Source: Peloplasma aerotolerans
GTDB taxonomy: Bacteria; Bacillota_I; Bacilli_A; Acholeplasmatales; Acholeplasmataceae
Reading direction: 5' to 3'
Assembly: GCF_030012175.1 (NCBI RefSeq)
Contig: NZ_JASCXW010000001.1
Location: 62,001 to 126,000 of the forward strand
Length of the DNA stretch: 64,000 nt
Part shown: positions 43,045-51,762 of the stretch, piece by piece
Numbering within the stretch: position 1 is the first letter of the stretch
How the letters are laid out: each line of letters opens with the position of its first letter
Translations under genes and position numbers: made by a program
The notes under the pieces: model-generated
Seen by the model: only the letters and a program-made list of their open reading frames with translations
Told to the model about the DNA's origin: nothing
Databases searched by the model: none

Positions 43045-43386
43045 GTCAATGTTCATAAGCCATGTTCTGTTCCCTTAAAAAGGGTGTGACCATTTATCTC
43101 TACATAAGTAGCGTATATCGATTTTGATTCATCTATATACGTGCCCCTACCAAATTTGGGTTGCTAGCTTGAGGGGTTTACCGCGTTTCATCTATTTATT
43201 TCTAAATAGCTCGTCTCTGTGGCACATTAAGTCTAGATCATAGTTTCCCTTAGATCATCGATCGCCGTTACGATTTCTCGTACCCTAGGTTATGATTTCC
43301 CTAGGCACAAACACTACATCCATCTCAGGATGTGCTAGCATGGACTTTCCTAACCTGTTAAAACAGGCTCGATCACTTCCACTGAC
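43045..43386 (-). ncRNA. rnpB: RNase P RNA, bacterial type B
   Basis: The minus strand shows the universal RNase P core: AGGAAAGTCCATGC near the 5' end, GTAGTGTTTGTGCC, GTGCCACAGAGACGA, AACGCGGTAAACCCCTC, CCCAAATTTGGTAGGGG and ACATGGCTTATGAAC at the 3' end. These match the Bacillus-type (B) RNA. The ends are set by P1: GTCAGTG (43380-43386) pairs with CATTGAC (43045-43051). The total of about 342 bases is shorter than the roughly 400 of Bacillus, chiefly in the 3' half. A TATAAT box (43393-43398) and a terminator flank it. It is the catalytic subunit for tRNA 5' maturation. Confidence 0.95.
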
Positions 43387-43392
43387 TGAATT

Positions 43393-43398
43393 ATTATA
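43393..43398 (-). promoter_or_regulatory. -10 box for rnpB
   Basis: TATAAT on minus, seven bases before the deduced 5' end of RNase P RNA, the expected spacing to a transcription start. Confidence 0.7.
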
Positions 43399-43422
43399 TC
43401 ATATTCATTTTTGAATTGATAG

Positions 43423-44049
43423 TTACTCTTTTTCTTTTGTATCTTCTTCTTGAGCTTCTTGTTCTTCTCTAATCATATCGCCTAATGCATCTGTATCTTC
43501 AGTAACTTCTTCTTCCTCAACGATATGAACTTCCTTCATGACAACGATTGCCTTATCAGGATCTTCTTTTAATGTGACATTTTCACCAATGACTAAGTCT
43601 TTGACATAAACAACATCACCCAATACAAGGTTTGATACATCAATGTCAATATGTGACATACCTTGACCTGGAACGTATTCAGCTACAATCTCATTTAATT
43701 GTAAATCTGGATATACATCAGTGTCATGAAATTGCTCTTTACCGATCAATTCAATACGAATGTGTGCTGAAATCTTTTCAGTAGCGGTAACACGATGTAA
43801 ATCAAAGTGTATGATTTCACTAGGCTTTAAAATATTTGATTGAAAGTTTTTAATGTATACGTTATGTGTTTTCCCATCAAGTTTTGCTTTAAATGTCATA
43901 CTTGTTCCAAATTCTTTTAATGCATTTTTAAAGTCTTTATCTAGTGCTTGTACAGAAGTCGATTGAATTGATTTTCCATACATAACACCAGGTACATAAC
44001 CTTGTTTTCTTACTTCTCTTAATTTCTGAGTTCTTAATTCTAATTTCAT
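43423..44049 (-). CDS. rplY: Ribosomal protein bL25 (Ctc/TL5 form)
   Basis: A 208-residue two-domain bL25. The N-terminal 5S-rRNA-binding domain starts LELRTQKLREVRKQGYVPGVMYG, and IIHFDLHRV follows near residue 84. A TL5/Ctc-type C-terminal beta domain (GMSHIDIDVSNLVLGD) and an acidic tail complete it. The frame extends to 44076, but the ATG at 44049 has AAGGAG eight bases upstream and the promoter -10 box lies beyond the longer start. It is monocistronic between rnpB and pnp. Confidence 0.93.
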   Translation of the reverse strand: MKLELRTQKLREVRKQGYVPGVMYGKSIQSTSVQALDKDFKNALKEFGTSMTFKAKLDGKTHNVYIKNFQSNILKPSEIIHFDLHRVTATEKISAHIRIELIGKEQFHDTDVYPDLQLNEIVAEYVPGQGMSHIDIDVSNLVLGDVVYVKDLVIGENVTLKEDPDKAIVVMKEVHIVEEEEVTEDTDALGDMIREEQEAQEEDTKEKE

Positions 44050-44079
44050 ATTAGTGCTCCTTTTATTGTTCTCCATAAT

Positions 44080-44108
44080 ATTATATCATTTTTATCATTT
44101 GTTGTAAA
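44080..44108 (-). promoter_or_regulatory. Promoter of rplY
   Basis: TTTACA (44103-44108 on minus), a 17-base spacer and TATAAT (44080-44085). It places transcription start near 44073 and decides the rplY start. Confidence 0.75.
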
Positions 44109-44160
44109 TTAACAAACATAAATACTTTAAATATAAAGGCTTAATAAGGCCGTTTTGTTA

Positions 44161-44188
44161 AAAAATGAAGTTCATTGAACTTCATTTT
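44161..44188 (-). terminator. Terminator of pnp
   Basis: AAATGAAGTTC (44163-44173) and GAACTTCATTT (44177-44187) form an 11-base-pair stem. On minus a T run follows. It lies ten bases past the pnp stop. Confidence 0.85.
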
Positions 44189-44197
44189 CTATTGTTT

Positions 44198-46330
44198 TTA
44201 TTTGGCAACCAATGCATCTTTTCTTGATAAATCAACTCTACCTTTGTCATCGATACCTATACATTTAACTAAAATTTGATCTCCAACTGATACGATATCC
44301 TCAACTTTTTCGACACGTTCTTTAGCTAATCTAGAGATGTGAACAAGACCTTCTGTTCCTGGCCATAACTCAACAAAGCAACCGAATTTTTCAACTCTTG
44401 TAACTTTACCTTCATAGATTTCGCCAACAATAGCTACTCTAACTAATTGCTTGATTTTTTCTGCTGCCTTAAGTAACCATGCGCGATCGTAATGCATTAA
44501 GAATACACGTCCATCTTGTTCAATATCAATTTTAACTTGATTGTTATCTTCGATAATTTGAGTAATAATTTTTCCACCAGCACCGATAACATCTCTAATC
44601 TTATCAGGATTGATTTGAATCATCATCACCTTAGGTGCATATTGAGACAATTCTTCACGTACTGTAGGTATTGTTTCGTTCATATGATCAAGAATGTGCA
44701 ATCTAGCAATTCTTGCTTGTTCTAATGCTTCTTTTAAGATTTCTTTAGTAATCCCTGAAATCTTAATATCCATTTGAAGCGCTGTAATACCATCTTTAGT
44801 ACCAGCAACTTTGAAGTCCATATCACCTTCATGATCTTCCATTCCTTGGATATCACTTAAAATCGTATAATGTTTACCTTCCATGATTAAACCCATTGCA
44901 ATACCTGCAACTGGAGCTTTAATTGGTACACCTGCTGCCATTAATGCTAGTGAACCAGCACAAATAGTTGCTTGTGAACTAGAACCGTTAGATTCTAATA
45001 TTTCAGATACGATACGAATTGAATATGGGAACTCTTCTTCATTTGGTAAAACTTGAAGTAATGCACGTTCTCCAAGTGCTCCATGTCCAACTTCACGACG
45101 TCCTACGAAACCGTAACGACCTGTTTCTCCAACACTAAATGGTGGGAAGTTGTAATGTAACATGAAACGTTTTCTATCTTCTAAACCAAGTCCATCAATG
45201 ATTTGATTTTCACCTAATGAACCTAATGTTACAACTCCTAAAGCTTGTGTTTGACCACGAGTAAATAGTGCTGAACCATGTGTTCTAGGTAATACATCAA
45301 CTCTAGAAAATAAGGGTCTGATTTCATCAACTTTACGACCATCTGGACGTACTTTGTCTTCAGTAATCAATCTTCTTAGTTCTTTTGTTACGATTTGATT
45401 TAATGTTTTTTCAACTTGTTCTAAATATTCTTTTTGAGCTTTTTCATCGTAAACTTTGATGCCATCAATTTCTTTAAAAAACGACTTTTTAGAGAAATGT
45501 TCTACAGTTTCTTCTGTAATTGCATCTAGTGCTTGATATCTTTCTAATTTATCAAAAATAGATACTGCTTTAACCAAACGTTTTTCTGCAAAGTTAGAAA
45601 CATCTTTTTGAATATCTTCAGGGATCGCAAAATCATCAAATGCCATTTTTTCCTTAGGATTTTCTGCTTGAATCTTTTCTTGGAATGCAACTAATTCTTT
45701 AATCGCTTCATGTGCAAACATCATAGCATCTAACATAACATCTTCAGCGATTTGTTTTGCACCTGCTTCAACCATGTTGATCGCAGTTTTTGTCCCAGCA
45801 ACAATCAAATCAATATCACTTAATAATTCTTGTTCCGGTGTTGGATTGATGATAAATTCTCCATCAATACGACCAACCATTACAGCTGCTACTGGACCAT
45901 TAAATGGAATGTTAGAAATACCTAATACTAGGGATGAACCTAGCATTGCAGCCATTTCAGTAGTACATTGTGGATCACTAGATAATACCGTATTAATGAT
46001 TTGTACGTCATGCTTGAATCCTTCTGGAAACAATGGACGAAGTGGTCTATCAATCAAACGAGAAGTTAATGTCTCGTGTTCTGATGGTCTACCTTCTCTT
46101 CTTAAAAATCCTCCAGGAATCTTACCTGCTGCATAAAGCTTCTCTTGATAAACTACCATTAAAGGGAAAAAATCTTGAGCTGAAGCTTCACTTTTTGCTG
46201 TTACAACACTTAATACTGTAGAGTCTCCGTAAGTTATCAATGCAGCACCATTTGCCTGCTTTGCTACCTCACCAATTTCGACACGTAGAACTCTACCGCC
46301 AAGCGTCGTTTCATAAATTTTTCTTTCCAT
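44198..46330 (-). CDS. pnp: Polyribonucleotide nucleotidyltransferase (PNPase)
   Basis: A 710-residue phosphorolytic 3'-5' exoribonuclease. Two RNase PH-like domains are visible, the first with [20 protein letters not shown] (near residue 77) and the second with [30 protein letters not shown] (near 385-415) and [29 protein letters not shown] domain ([16 protein letters not shown]) and a C-terminal S1 domain ([16 protein letters not shown]) follow. Length and domain order are standard. It follows rpsO as in most bacteria, but a terminator after rpsO suggests partial transcriptional separation. Confidence 0.97.
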   Translation of the reverse strand: MERKIYETTLGGRVLRVEIGEVAKQANGAALITYGDSTVLSVVTAKSEASAQDFFPLMVVYQEKLYAAGKIPGGFLRREGRPSEHETLTSRLIDRPLRPLFPEGFKHDVQIINTVLSSDPQCTTEMAAMLGSSLVLGISNIPFNGPVAAVMVGRIDGEFIINPTPEQELLSDIDLIVAGTKTAINMVEAGAKQIAEDVMLDAMMFAHEAIKELVAFQEKIQAENPKEKMAFDDFAIPEDIQKDVSNFAEKRLVKAVSIFDKLERYQALDAITEETVEHFSKKSFFKEIDGIKVYDEKAQKEYLEQVEKTLNQIVTKELRRLITEDKVRPDGRKVDEIRPLFSRVDVLPRTHGSALFTRGQTQALGVVTLGSLGENQIIDGLGLEDRKRFMLHYNFPPFSVGETGRYGFVGRREVGHGALGERALLQVLPNEEEFPYSIRIVSEILESNGSSSQATICAGSLALMAAGVPIKAPVAGIAMGLIMEGKHYTILSDIQGMEDHEGDMDFKVAGTKDGITALQMDIKISGITKEILKEALEQARIARLHILDHMNETIPTVREELSQYAPKVMMIQINPDKIRDVIGAGGKIITQIIEDNNQVKIDIEQDGRVFLMHYDRAWLLKAAEKIKQLVRVAIVGEIYEGKVTRVEKFGCFVELWPGTEGLVHISRLAKERVEKVEDIVSVGDQILVKCIGIDDKGRVDLSRKDALVAK

Positions 46331-46417
46331 GATATAAAATCTCCTTCATTTTATATGTCTATTTTCTTATCTATAGCCTTATATATATTACCACAAAAAC
46401 ACCTAGATGTATAGAAA

Positions 46418-46444
46418 TTAAAAAAAAAGATTGCATAAGCAACC
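46418..46444 (-). terminator. Terminator or attenuator between rpsO and pnp
   Basis: On minus, GGTTGC and GCAATC (46429-46444) form a stem around TTAT, followed by eight or more T. It follows the rpsO stop by a few bases, so pnp is reached by read-through or a separate promoter. Confidence 0.8.
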
Positions 46445-46447
46445 TTT

Positions 46448-46717
46448 TTACCGACGTAATCCTAATTTTTGTATCAATTGTTGATAACGATCAACATCTT
46501 TACTACGTAAGTACTTAAGTAAACGACGTCTTTGCCCAATCTTCATATAAAGACCGCGACGTGAATGGAAATCATGAATGTGAATTTGTAAGTGAGCGTT
46601 TAAATCAGCAATTTCTTGACTAAGAACTGCGATTTGAACTTCTGGCGAACCAGTGTCACCTTCTTTGGTTGCGTATTTCTTAATGATTTCTGTCTTCTTT
46701 TCTTTTAATAGTGCCAT
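46448..46717 (-). CDS. rpsO: Ribosomal protein uS15
   Basis: An 89-residue small-subunit protein of exact family length. [21 protein letters not shown] (residues 14-34 region), [28 protein letters not shown] and the C-terminal [12 protein letters not shown] are diagnostic. It binds the 16S central domain and, in several bacteria, represses its own leader. The mRNA leader here contains a strong hairpin just upstream. GAAAGGAAG precedes the ATG. Confidence 0.97.
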   Translation of the reverse strand: MALLKEKKTEIIKKYATKEGDTGSPEVQIAVLSQEIADLNAHLQIHIHDFHSRRGLYMKIGQRRRLLKYLRSKDVDRYQQLIQKLGLRR

Positions 46718-46746
46718 ATGATGTATTCTTCCTTTCTCGAATAACT

Positions 46747-46775
46747 AAAGATTGGGTTGGCTTTCCCTAATCCTT
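46747..46775 (-). promoter_or_regulatory. rpsO leader hairpin (candidate S15 autoregulatory element)
   Basis: On minus, AAGGATTAGGG and CCCAATCTTT (46765-46775 and 46747-46756) form a ten-base-pair stem with wobble pairs. It lies in the 5' leader 30 bases upstream of the rpsO ATG. S15 leaders are known autoregulatory sites in several phyla; that this is one is inference. Confidence 0.45.
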
Positions 46776-46790
46776 GTTACCGCCTTTTAT

Positions 46791-46818
46791 ATTGTAGCAT
46801 TTTTTTGTTTAAATGCAA
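46791..46818 (-). promoter_or_regulatory. Promoter of rpsO
   Basis: TTGCAT (46813-46818 on minus), a 16-base spacer and TACAAT (46791-46796). Confidence 0.6.
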
Positions 46819-46828
46819 CGATATTCAA

Positions 46829-47152
46829 TTATATTTTTACAAATTGGTCTACATTGACCACAAATACAGTTGCTCCTCCTACTTCAACCTCAATTGGTAG
46901 AGCAGAGAATGAACCAAATTCGTTTACGATTGTGTTTGGTACCAGTTTTGTACGTTTTTTACTGTGTGCTTCGATAATTTCCAAGGCTTGTGGAACTTTT
47001 TCATCATTGACACCAATGAGGAATGTCACATTACCAGCTCTTAAGAAACCACCTGTAGTTGACAAGCGAGTTGAAAAGAATCTGTCTTTCACTAATGCTT
47101 TTTGAACTTTGTTTGCATCATCATTGGATACAATAGCAATGATCAACTTCAT
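46829..47152 (-). CDS. darA: Cyclic di-AMP receptor DarA (PII-like)
   Basis: A 107-residue PII-like protein of the DarA/PstA/YaaQ family. It begins MKLIIAIVSNDDANKV and has the typical TRLSTTGGFLRAGNVTFLIGV stretch (near residues 28-48), whose Thr and Gly/Phe residues line the c-di-AMP pocket. In the family, ligand binding changes long T- and B-loops to pass on second-messenger status, often linked to K+ homeostasis. It sits between ribF and rpsO, 36 bases after ribF, while in Bacillus it lies near tmk. GAGGTGGT precedes the ATG. Confidence 0.93.
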   Translation of the reverse strand: MKLIIAIVSNDDANKVQKALVKDRFFSTRLSTTGGFLRAGNVTFLIGVNDEKVPQALEIIEAHSKKRTKLVPNTIVNEFGSFSALPIEVEVGGATVFVVNVDQFVKI

Positions 47153-47188
47153 AATACCACCTCGTTATAATTATTATAGCATATTTTT

Positions 47189-48079
47189 TTAAATTGTTAA
47201 TTTCCGTACTGAAGTTTCATCTTTTTTTAGTTGTTCTATCAGTTCATTTCGGGATTTAAACTTCAATTCGTTGCGTAAGTAGTGCATAAATACGATATTT
47301 ATGTTTTTACCATAAATGTTTTTGTTAAAATCTAGGATGTAGATTTCAAGCCTTTTTTCAAAGGTAAAATTTAAAGTCGGATTATTTCCGATGTTCGCCA
47401 TTGCATGATACCAAACATCATCAACAAGTACTTTTACATAGTATACACCACTCATTGGTAAAAAGTAATGATCATAATCAATATTCGCTGTTGGAAAACC
47501 TAATTTATGACCGACTTTGTTACCATGAACGACATAACCTTTTATATGATAGTGACGATTTAACAGCTTTCTTGCTGATCCCAGGTCTCCTGTTGATAAA
47601 AAGTCTTTAATATACGTAGTAGAGACTCTTGTGTGGTTATATACGAGATCAGGAACGACATCAACTATAAAATATCTTTTTAAATCTTGGATTGTGCCCT
47701 CTCCACGATACCCAAACCGTGCATCACGTCCGATGACTAATCTTTTAACATTGATACCTCGTAAAAAATCGATAAAATCTTTTGTCGATAACTCTGAAAA
47801 TTTCGAATCAAAATCAACAATAAATGCGTAATCTAATGGGTATCTTGCGAATAACTCTATTTTGTCATCTTTTTGGGTTAGTGTACGAAAAGGTTGTTTT
47901 CTCAAAACTAATGAAGGATGTGGATCAAATGTTAATACAGCATGTTTAGTATCTTTATAAGACAAAACACGCTCAATAAGCTGTTGATGACCTAAATGTA
48001 AGCCATCAAAATTACCTAGCGTTAATGTTAATGCATCTGTATTTTGTATTAAATTGTAAGCTGCGGAAATAATTTTCAT
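47189..48079 (-). CDS. ribF: Bifunctional riboflavin kinase/FAD synthetase
   Basis: A 296-residue enzyme making FMN and FAD. The N-terminal FAD synthetase nucleotidyltransferase domain shows LGNFDGLHLGHQQLI (residues 22-36) and VIGRDARFGYRGEG. The C-terminal flavokinase domain shows GKxxGxxLGFPTANI-like sequence (KVGHKLGFPTANID, near residue 187) and SGVYYVKV. The length is normal. It starts eight bases after truB and belongs to the truB-ribF-darA run. The ribosome-binding site AGGAGTTTAC precedes the ATG. Confidence 0.95.
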   Translation of the reverse strand: MKIISAAYNLIQNTDALTLTLGNFDGLHLGHQQLIERVLSYKDTKHAVLTFDPHPSLVLRKQPFRTLTQKDDKIELFARYPLDYAFIVDFDSKFSELSTKDFIDFLRGINVKRLVIGRDARFGYRGEGTIQDLKRYFIVDVVPDLVYNHTRVSTTYIKDFLSTGDLGSARKLLNRHYHIKGYVVHGNKVGHKLGFPTANIDYDHYFLPMSGVYYVKVLVDDVWYHAMANIGNNPTLNFTFEKRLEIYILDFNKNIYGKNINIVFMHYLRNELKFKSRNELIEQLKKDETSVRKLTI

Positions 48080-48087
48080 GTAAACTC

Positions 48088-48936
48088 CTAAAAAATAAGC
48101 ATAGGTTTATATTTGTTAAGCCCAATAACATCATAAAATGCAATCATTTGATTATGCTCATCAATAACAATAAAAGGCTTGTTTATCGTTGTTTGTCTTT
48201 CATCAAGATATACACCATTCTTTACTAATTTTATCATATAATCGTTTAATGCAATTTTTGGATATGTCTTGAAGTAATCATTTAAAGATATTAAATGTTC
48301 TGGCGCTACATTTTCAATCGTTTTTGCATCTTTAAGATGATAATTACCAATAGATAAACGATTTAATGATGATAATGCAGCAAACGTATTAAGTTTTTTA
48401 GCTAAATCAACAGCTAAGCTTCTAATATAAGTACCTTTAGAAACTGATGTATAAAAACCAAATTGATTAGTGCTCAATTTGGACTTCATATCAAACTCAT
48501 AAATTTGGACTTCTCTAGTATCTCTTTCAACATCTAGACCTTTTCTAGCAAGTTGATAAAGTTTTTGACCATCTACTTTTATCGCAGAATACATTGGTGG
48601 TAATTGCTGATATCTACCTTTAAGTGAATCCATTGCATTCTTTAAGTCTTCTTCATTAAAAAGAGGTTCTTTTTCATCCATGATTTGACCGGTTGTATCA
48701 TATGTGTCATAATGCTTGCCAAAAACAATAGTCCCCTCATATGCTTTATCTAAATCTGAAAACATATACGCAAGTTTAGTCGCTTTACCAAGGCATAAAA
48801 TCAAAAGACCACAAGCAAATGGATCTAAGGTTCCTGTATGACCAATTTTATCAACATGAAGCTTTTTCTTAATCTTGAAAACGACATCATGTGATGTCAA
48901 TCCTTTAGGCTTATTAATTAATAAGAATCCATCCAT
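48088..48936 (-). CDS. truB: tRNA pseudouridine55 synthase TruB
   Basis: A 282-residue pseudouridine synthase making the T-loop pseudouridine 55. It begins MDGFLLINKPKGLTSHDVV. The catalytic Asp is in GHTGTLDPFACGLL (near residue 39), followed by KAYEGTIVFG and KGTYIRSLAVDLAKKL. The length is slightly below the Bacillus protein, with a reduced C-terminal PUA-like part. It opens the truB-ribF-darA group. GGTGATATC precedes the ATG. Confidence 0.95.
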   Translation of the reverse strand: MDGFLLINKPKGLTSHDVVFKIKKKLHVDKIGHTGTLDPFACGLLILCLGKATKLAYMFSDLDKAYEGTIVFGKHYDTYDTTGQIMDEKEPLFNEEDLKNAMDSLKGRYQQLPPMYSAIKVDGQKLYQLARKGLDVERDTREVQIYEFDMKSKLSTNQFGFYTSVSKGTYIRSLAVDLAKKLNTFAALSSLNRLSIGNYHLKDAKTIENVAPEHLISLNDYFKTYPKIALNDYMIKLVKNGVYLDERQTTINKPFIVIDEHNQMIAFYDVIGLNKYKPMLIF

Positions 48937-48973
48937 GATATCACCATATCTATTATACTAAATTTATAACAAT

Positions 48974-48995
48974 AAAAAAAGCACCAAAGTGCTTT
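48974..48995 (-). terminator. Terminator of trxA
   Basis: AAAGCAC (48978-48984) and GTGCTTT (48989-48995) form a stem. On minus a T run follows. It overlaps the region just past the trxA stop at 48998. Confidence 0.75.
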
Positions 48996-48997
48996 AA

Positions 48998-49306
48998 TTA
49001 TTTGTATTGATCCATCCAAGCAGAAATTCTTTCTTTTGGTTGATATCCACTTTGACGATCTACTTCTTCTCCATCTTTGTATAAAACAACTGTAGGAACG
49101 CTACGAATACCAGCTTCGATTGCTTGTGTTCTATAAAGATCGATGTCTAAGCGGTAAAACTTAATTTCTTGCATCTCAGTACTTAAAGCATCTAAAACTG
49201 GTTTAAGCATCTTACATGGTCCACACCATGTTGCATAATACTGAACAACAACTAACCCTTGTTGTCCAATGACTTCTTGATACTCTTGTCCTTGATATTC
49301 AATCAT
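48998..49306 (-). CDS. trxA: Thioredoxin
   Basis: A 102-residue thioredoxin of standard length. The redox active site is ATWCGPCKM (near residues 27-35), the cis-Pro loop is RSVPTVVLYKDG (near 69-80), and the C-terminal helix is KERISAWMDQ. It reduces disulphides in cytoplasmic proteins and can serve as electron donor for MsrA, encoded about 7 kb away in this window. It is monocistronic between mutS2 and truB, with its own terminator; AGGAAAATTG precedes the ATG. Confidence 0.95.
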   Translation of the reverse strand: MIEYQGQEYQEVIGQQGLVVVQYYATWCGPCKMLKPVLDALSTEMQEIKFYRLDIDLYRTQAIEAGIRSVPTVVLYKDGEEVDRQSGYQPKERISAWMDQYK

Positions 49307-49383
49307 TCAATTTTCCTCATTTCTTTATCAATTTTATATATCTCATTATATGCTATATAAGTGATTAATTCAAGCCTTTCGCA

Positions 49384-51705
49384 TTATTTTAGGGTAATAA
49401 TAGTAACCCCATTTAATCCTTCTCCCTCACCGCCAAATCGATGAGTTTTAACATATGGAGAACTCTTGATATAATCATATACAGCTTTCCTGACTGCTCC
49501 GCTACCGAAGCCATGAATAACTCTTAAAGATGATAAGCCGCTAAGTAAAGCACGATCGATAGCTTGTTCCATCGCATCTTTAACTTCTTCGAATCTATAG
49601 CCTCTTAAATCAAGCTCAAGTTTTGCATTTCTTTCTGGTGTTTCTCCTTGTGTTGTCTTTACTGGTTGTACTCGCTTTTTTGAATCTATCTTAGGTTGTT
49701 CTTTTCTCAAATTTGATGCTTGAAACTCTAGATCGAATTTTCCAAAGATGACTCGATACTCATCATTTTTAATTGATTCTATTTTACCATATTGTTGATA
49801 AGGAATGATATAAACTTCGTCACCAATTTTTAATTCATCGATGAATCGATGTGATTGATCTGGATCTATACCTTGATTTATTTGGTGTTTCAAGGCTGCA
49901 ACTTCTGGTTTTGATAGTTCTTGCTTATTTTGAAGTTCCTTGATAAGATCCCTGACTTCATCTTTTAAATCATCCCATTTTTTCTGTTCTTTTATCTTAA
50001 TGTTTTCGATAATTCTTTCTTGATCTTTCATTAACTTTTCGCGAGATAGTTGATATTCTTGCTTCGCTGTTTTAAGTTCATTAATCTCTTGACCGAGCTT
50101 TTCTTTTTGCTTTTCAATATATAGCATTTCATCATTTAACTTTTCCATCACTTTGGCCAAGTCAGTTTGTCTGCCTTGATAAACTGTTTCAGCATCAGCA
50201 ACAACTTCTTCTTTTAACCCTAATCGTCTTGCAATTAAGAAAGCATGTGATGATCCTGTTGTTCCCATTTGAAGATAATATAATGGTTTTAAAGTTTTTT
50301 TGTCAAAGGCTACTGAAGCAGTTCCCATATGACTCTGTTCATAAGCATAGCTTTTTAGTTCAGAATAATGAGTAGTTACCATCATCCGAACATCAAATGA
50401 TTTAAAATAATTTAATAAAGCTATTGCTAAAGAAACACCTTCATTAGGATCTGTACCACTTCCGATTTCATCTAAAAGAACTAAAGTATTATCTTGAACA
50501 TGGTTAATCATTTCTATAATCTTATTTAAATGTGATGAAAATGTTGATAAAGATTGTAAGATGGATTGCTCATCACCAATATCTGCGAACACTTGATCAA
50601 ATATAGCGATATTTGAAGCTTCATTTGCTGGTATTAGAATACCAGATTGTGTCATTAATGTTAATAACCCAACGGTTTTTAAAGCTACTGTTTTACCACC
50701 TGTATTTGGACCTGTTATCAAAAGCGTTTTAAAATCTTTATTCAGCTCCATCTGAATAGGTATCGCTGTTTTTTGATCTAATAAGGGGTGTTTTGCCTTA
50801 ATTAATGAAATCGTTCCTTCAGTATTTACTTTGGGTTTCACGGCATTTAATAAAATGCCATATTGTGCTTTTGCTGAAATGAAATCAAATGTTAAAAATA
50901 AATCTAAGTTATCCTTTAAAGATGCGTGAGCTTGGTGTACTTCTTCACTCATCATTGCAATAATTTTCTGAATTTCTTTTTCCTGTTGGATTTTTAATTG
51001 CTCAATTTCTGCTGTGATTTGTCTAGTAGCTTCTGGTTCGATATAAACTGTTTGCTTACTAGATGAAACATCATGGATAACACCTTTAATTCGATTCTTA
51101 AATGTATCTTTTACTGGAATGCAATACCGTTCATTACGAATAACAATAACCATTTCATTTAAATATGAACTATATGTTGTTAAAAGTTTCTGTAATTTAT
51201 CTTGAAGATTTTTATCAAATCTACTCAAATCTCTTCTAATTTTTAGCAGCTCTGGTGTTGCATCATCCAATATTTGTCCATCTTCATCTATTTTAGATTG
51301 AATATACTCTAATAATCTTTCATGTGAATGTAGAGATGAAAAATACTCAGATAAAGACAATGTTGATATCTTATTTTTTTGAATCTCTTTATAGTATTTT
51401 AATATATCTCTTTCCATAACTAAAAACAATCTAATATAGAGTAATTCCTGAATTGAAAAAACACGGTCCATACCTGCATATTTCAACAATTCATGGACAT
51501 CATAATCTTCAATTAACGGTAAAAGACCAGCTCTTTGGATAAGCGTGGTCATGTCCATGACTTCATCAAGCTGCTTATTAATCATAACTAAATCTGTCAT
51601 AGGTTCTATGTTTAGAATTTCATTTCTAATCGTATCCGATTTGGCATATTTAGAAATCATATCCAAAATTTGGGGTAATTCTAATGTTTTTGTCATGAAT
51701 CGCAT
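49384..51705 (-). CDS. mutS2: Endonuclease MutS2
   Basis: A 773-residue MutS2 protein lacking the mismatch-recognition domain of MutS. A helical core domain is followed by the ATPase with GPNTGGKTVALKT (Walker A, near residue 333) and VLLDEIGSGTDPNEG (Walker B). A coiled-coil region follows, then a C-terminal Smr domain with LDLRGYRFEEV and IHGFGSGAVRKAV. The family is implicated in suppressing recombination and in rescue of collided ribosomes. An in-frame extension to 51771 exists; the ATG at 51705 has AAGGTG six bases upstream. It is divergent from rnhC across a short AT-rich region. Confidence 0.95.
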   Translation of the reverse strand: MRFMTKTLELPQILDMISKYAKSDTIRNEILNIEPMTDLVMINKQLDEVMDMTTLIQRAGLLPLIEDYDVHELLKYAGMDRVFSIQELLYIRLFLVMERDILKYYKEIQKNKISTLSLSEYFSSLHSHERLLEYIQSKIDEDGQILDDATPELLKIRRDLSRFDKNLQDKLQKLLTTYSSYLNEMVIVIRNERYCIPVKDTFKNRIKGVIHDVSSSKQTVYIEPEATRQITAEIEQLKIQQEKEIQKIIAMMSEEVHQAHASLKDNLDLFLTFDFISAKAQYGILLNAVKPKVNTEGTISLIKAKHPLLDQKTAIPIQMELNKDFKTLLITGPNTGGKTVALKTVGLLTLMTQSGILIPANEASNIAIFDQVFADIGDEQSILQSLSTFSSHLNKIIEMINHVQDNTLVLLDEIGSGTDPNEGVSLAIALLNYFKSFDVRMMVTTHYSELKSYAYEQSHMGTASVAFDKKTLKPLYYLQMGTTGSSHAFLIARRLGLKEEVVADAETVYQGRQTDLAKVMEKLNDEMLYIEKQKEKLGQEINELKTAKQEYQLSREKLMKDQERIIENIKIKEQKKWDDLKDEVRDLIKELQNKQELSKPEVAALKHQINQGIDPDQSHRFIDELKIGDEVYIIPYQQYGKIESIKNDEYRVIFGKFDLEFQASNLRKEQPKIDSKKRVQPVKTTQGETPERNAKLELDLRGYRFEEVKDAMEQAIDRALLSGLSSLRVIHGFGSGAVRKAVYDYIKSSPYVKTHRFGGEGEGLNGVTIITLK

Positions 51706-51734
51706 AAGTAACACCTTTTTTTCGTTTTTTATGG

Positions 51735-51740
51735 TATAAT
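51735..51740 (+). promoter_or_regulatory. -10 box of rnhC, overlapping a possible mutS2 promoter
   Basis: TATAAT on plus, 22 bases before the rnhC ATG. The complementary strand reads TATATTATAC over the same bases, so divergent promoters may share this site. Confidence 0.45.
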
Positions 51741-51762
51741 ATACTTTGATAGGAGATTTTAA

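Noticed and set aside
45774-46136. 120-codon open frame on plus opposite pnp
   Set aside because: It is antisense to the conserved PNPase core, with no ribosome-binding site or family match; a shadow frame.
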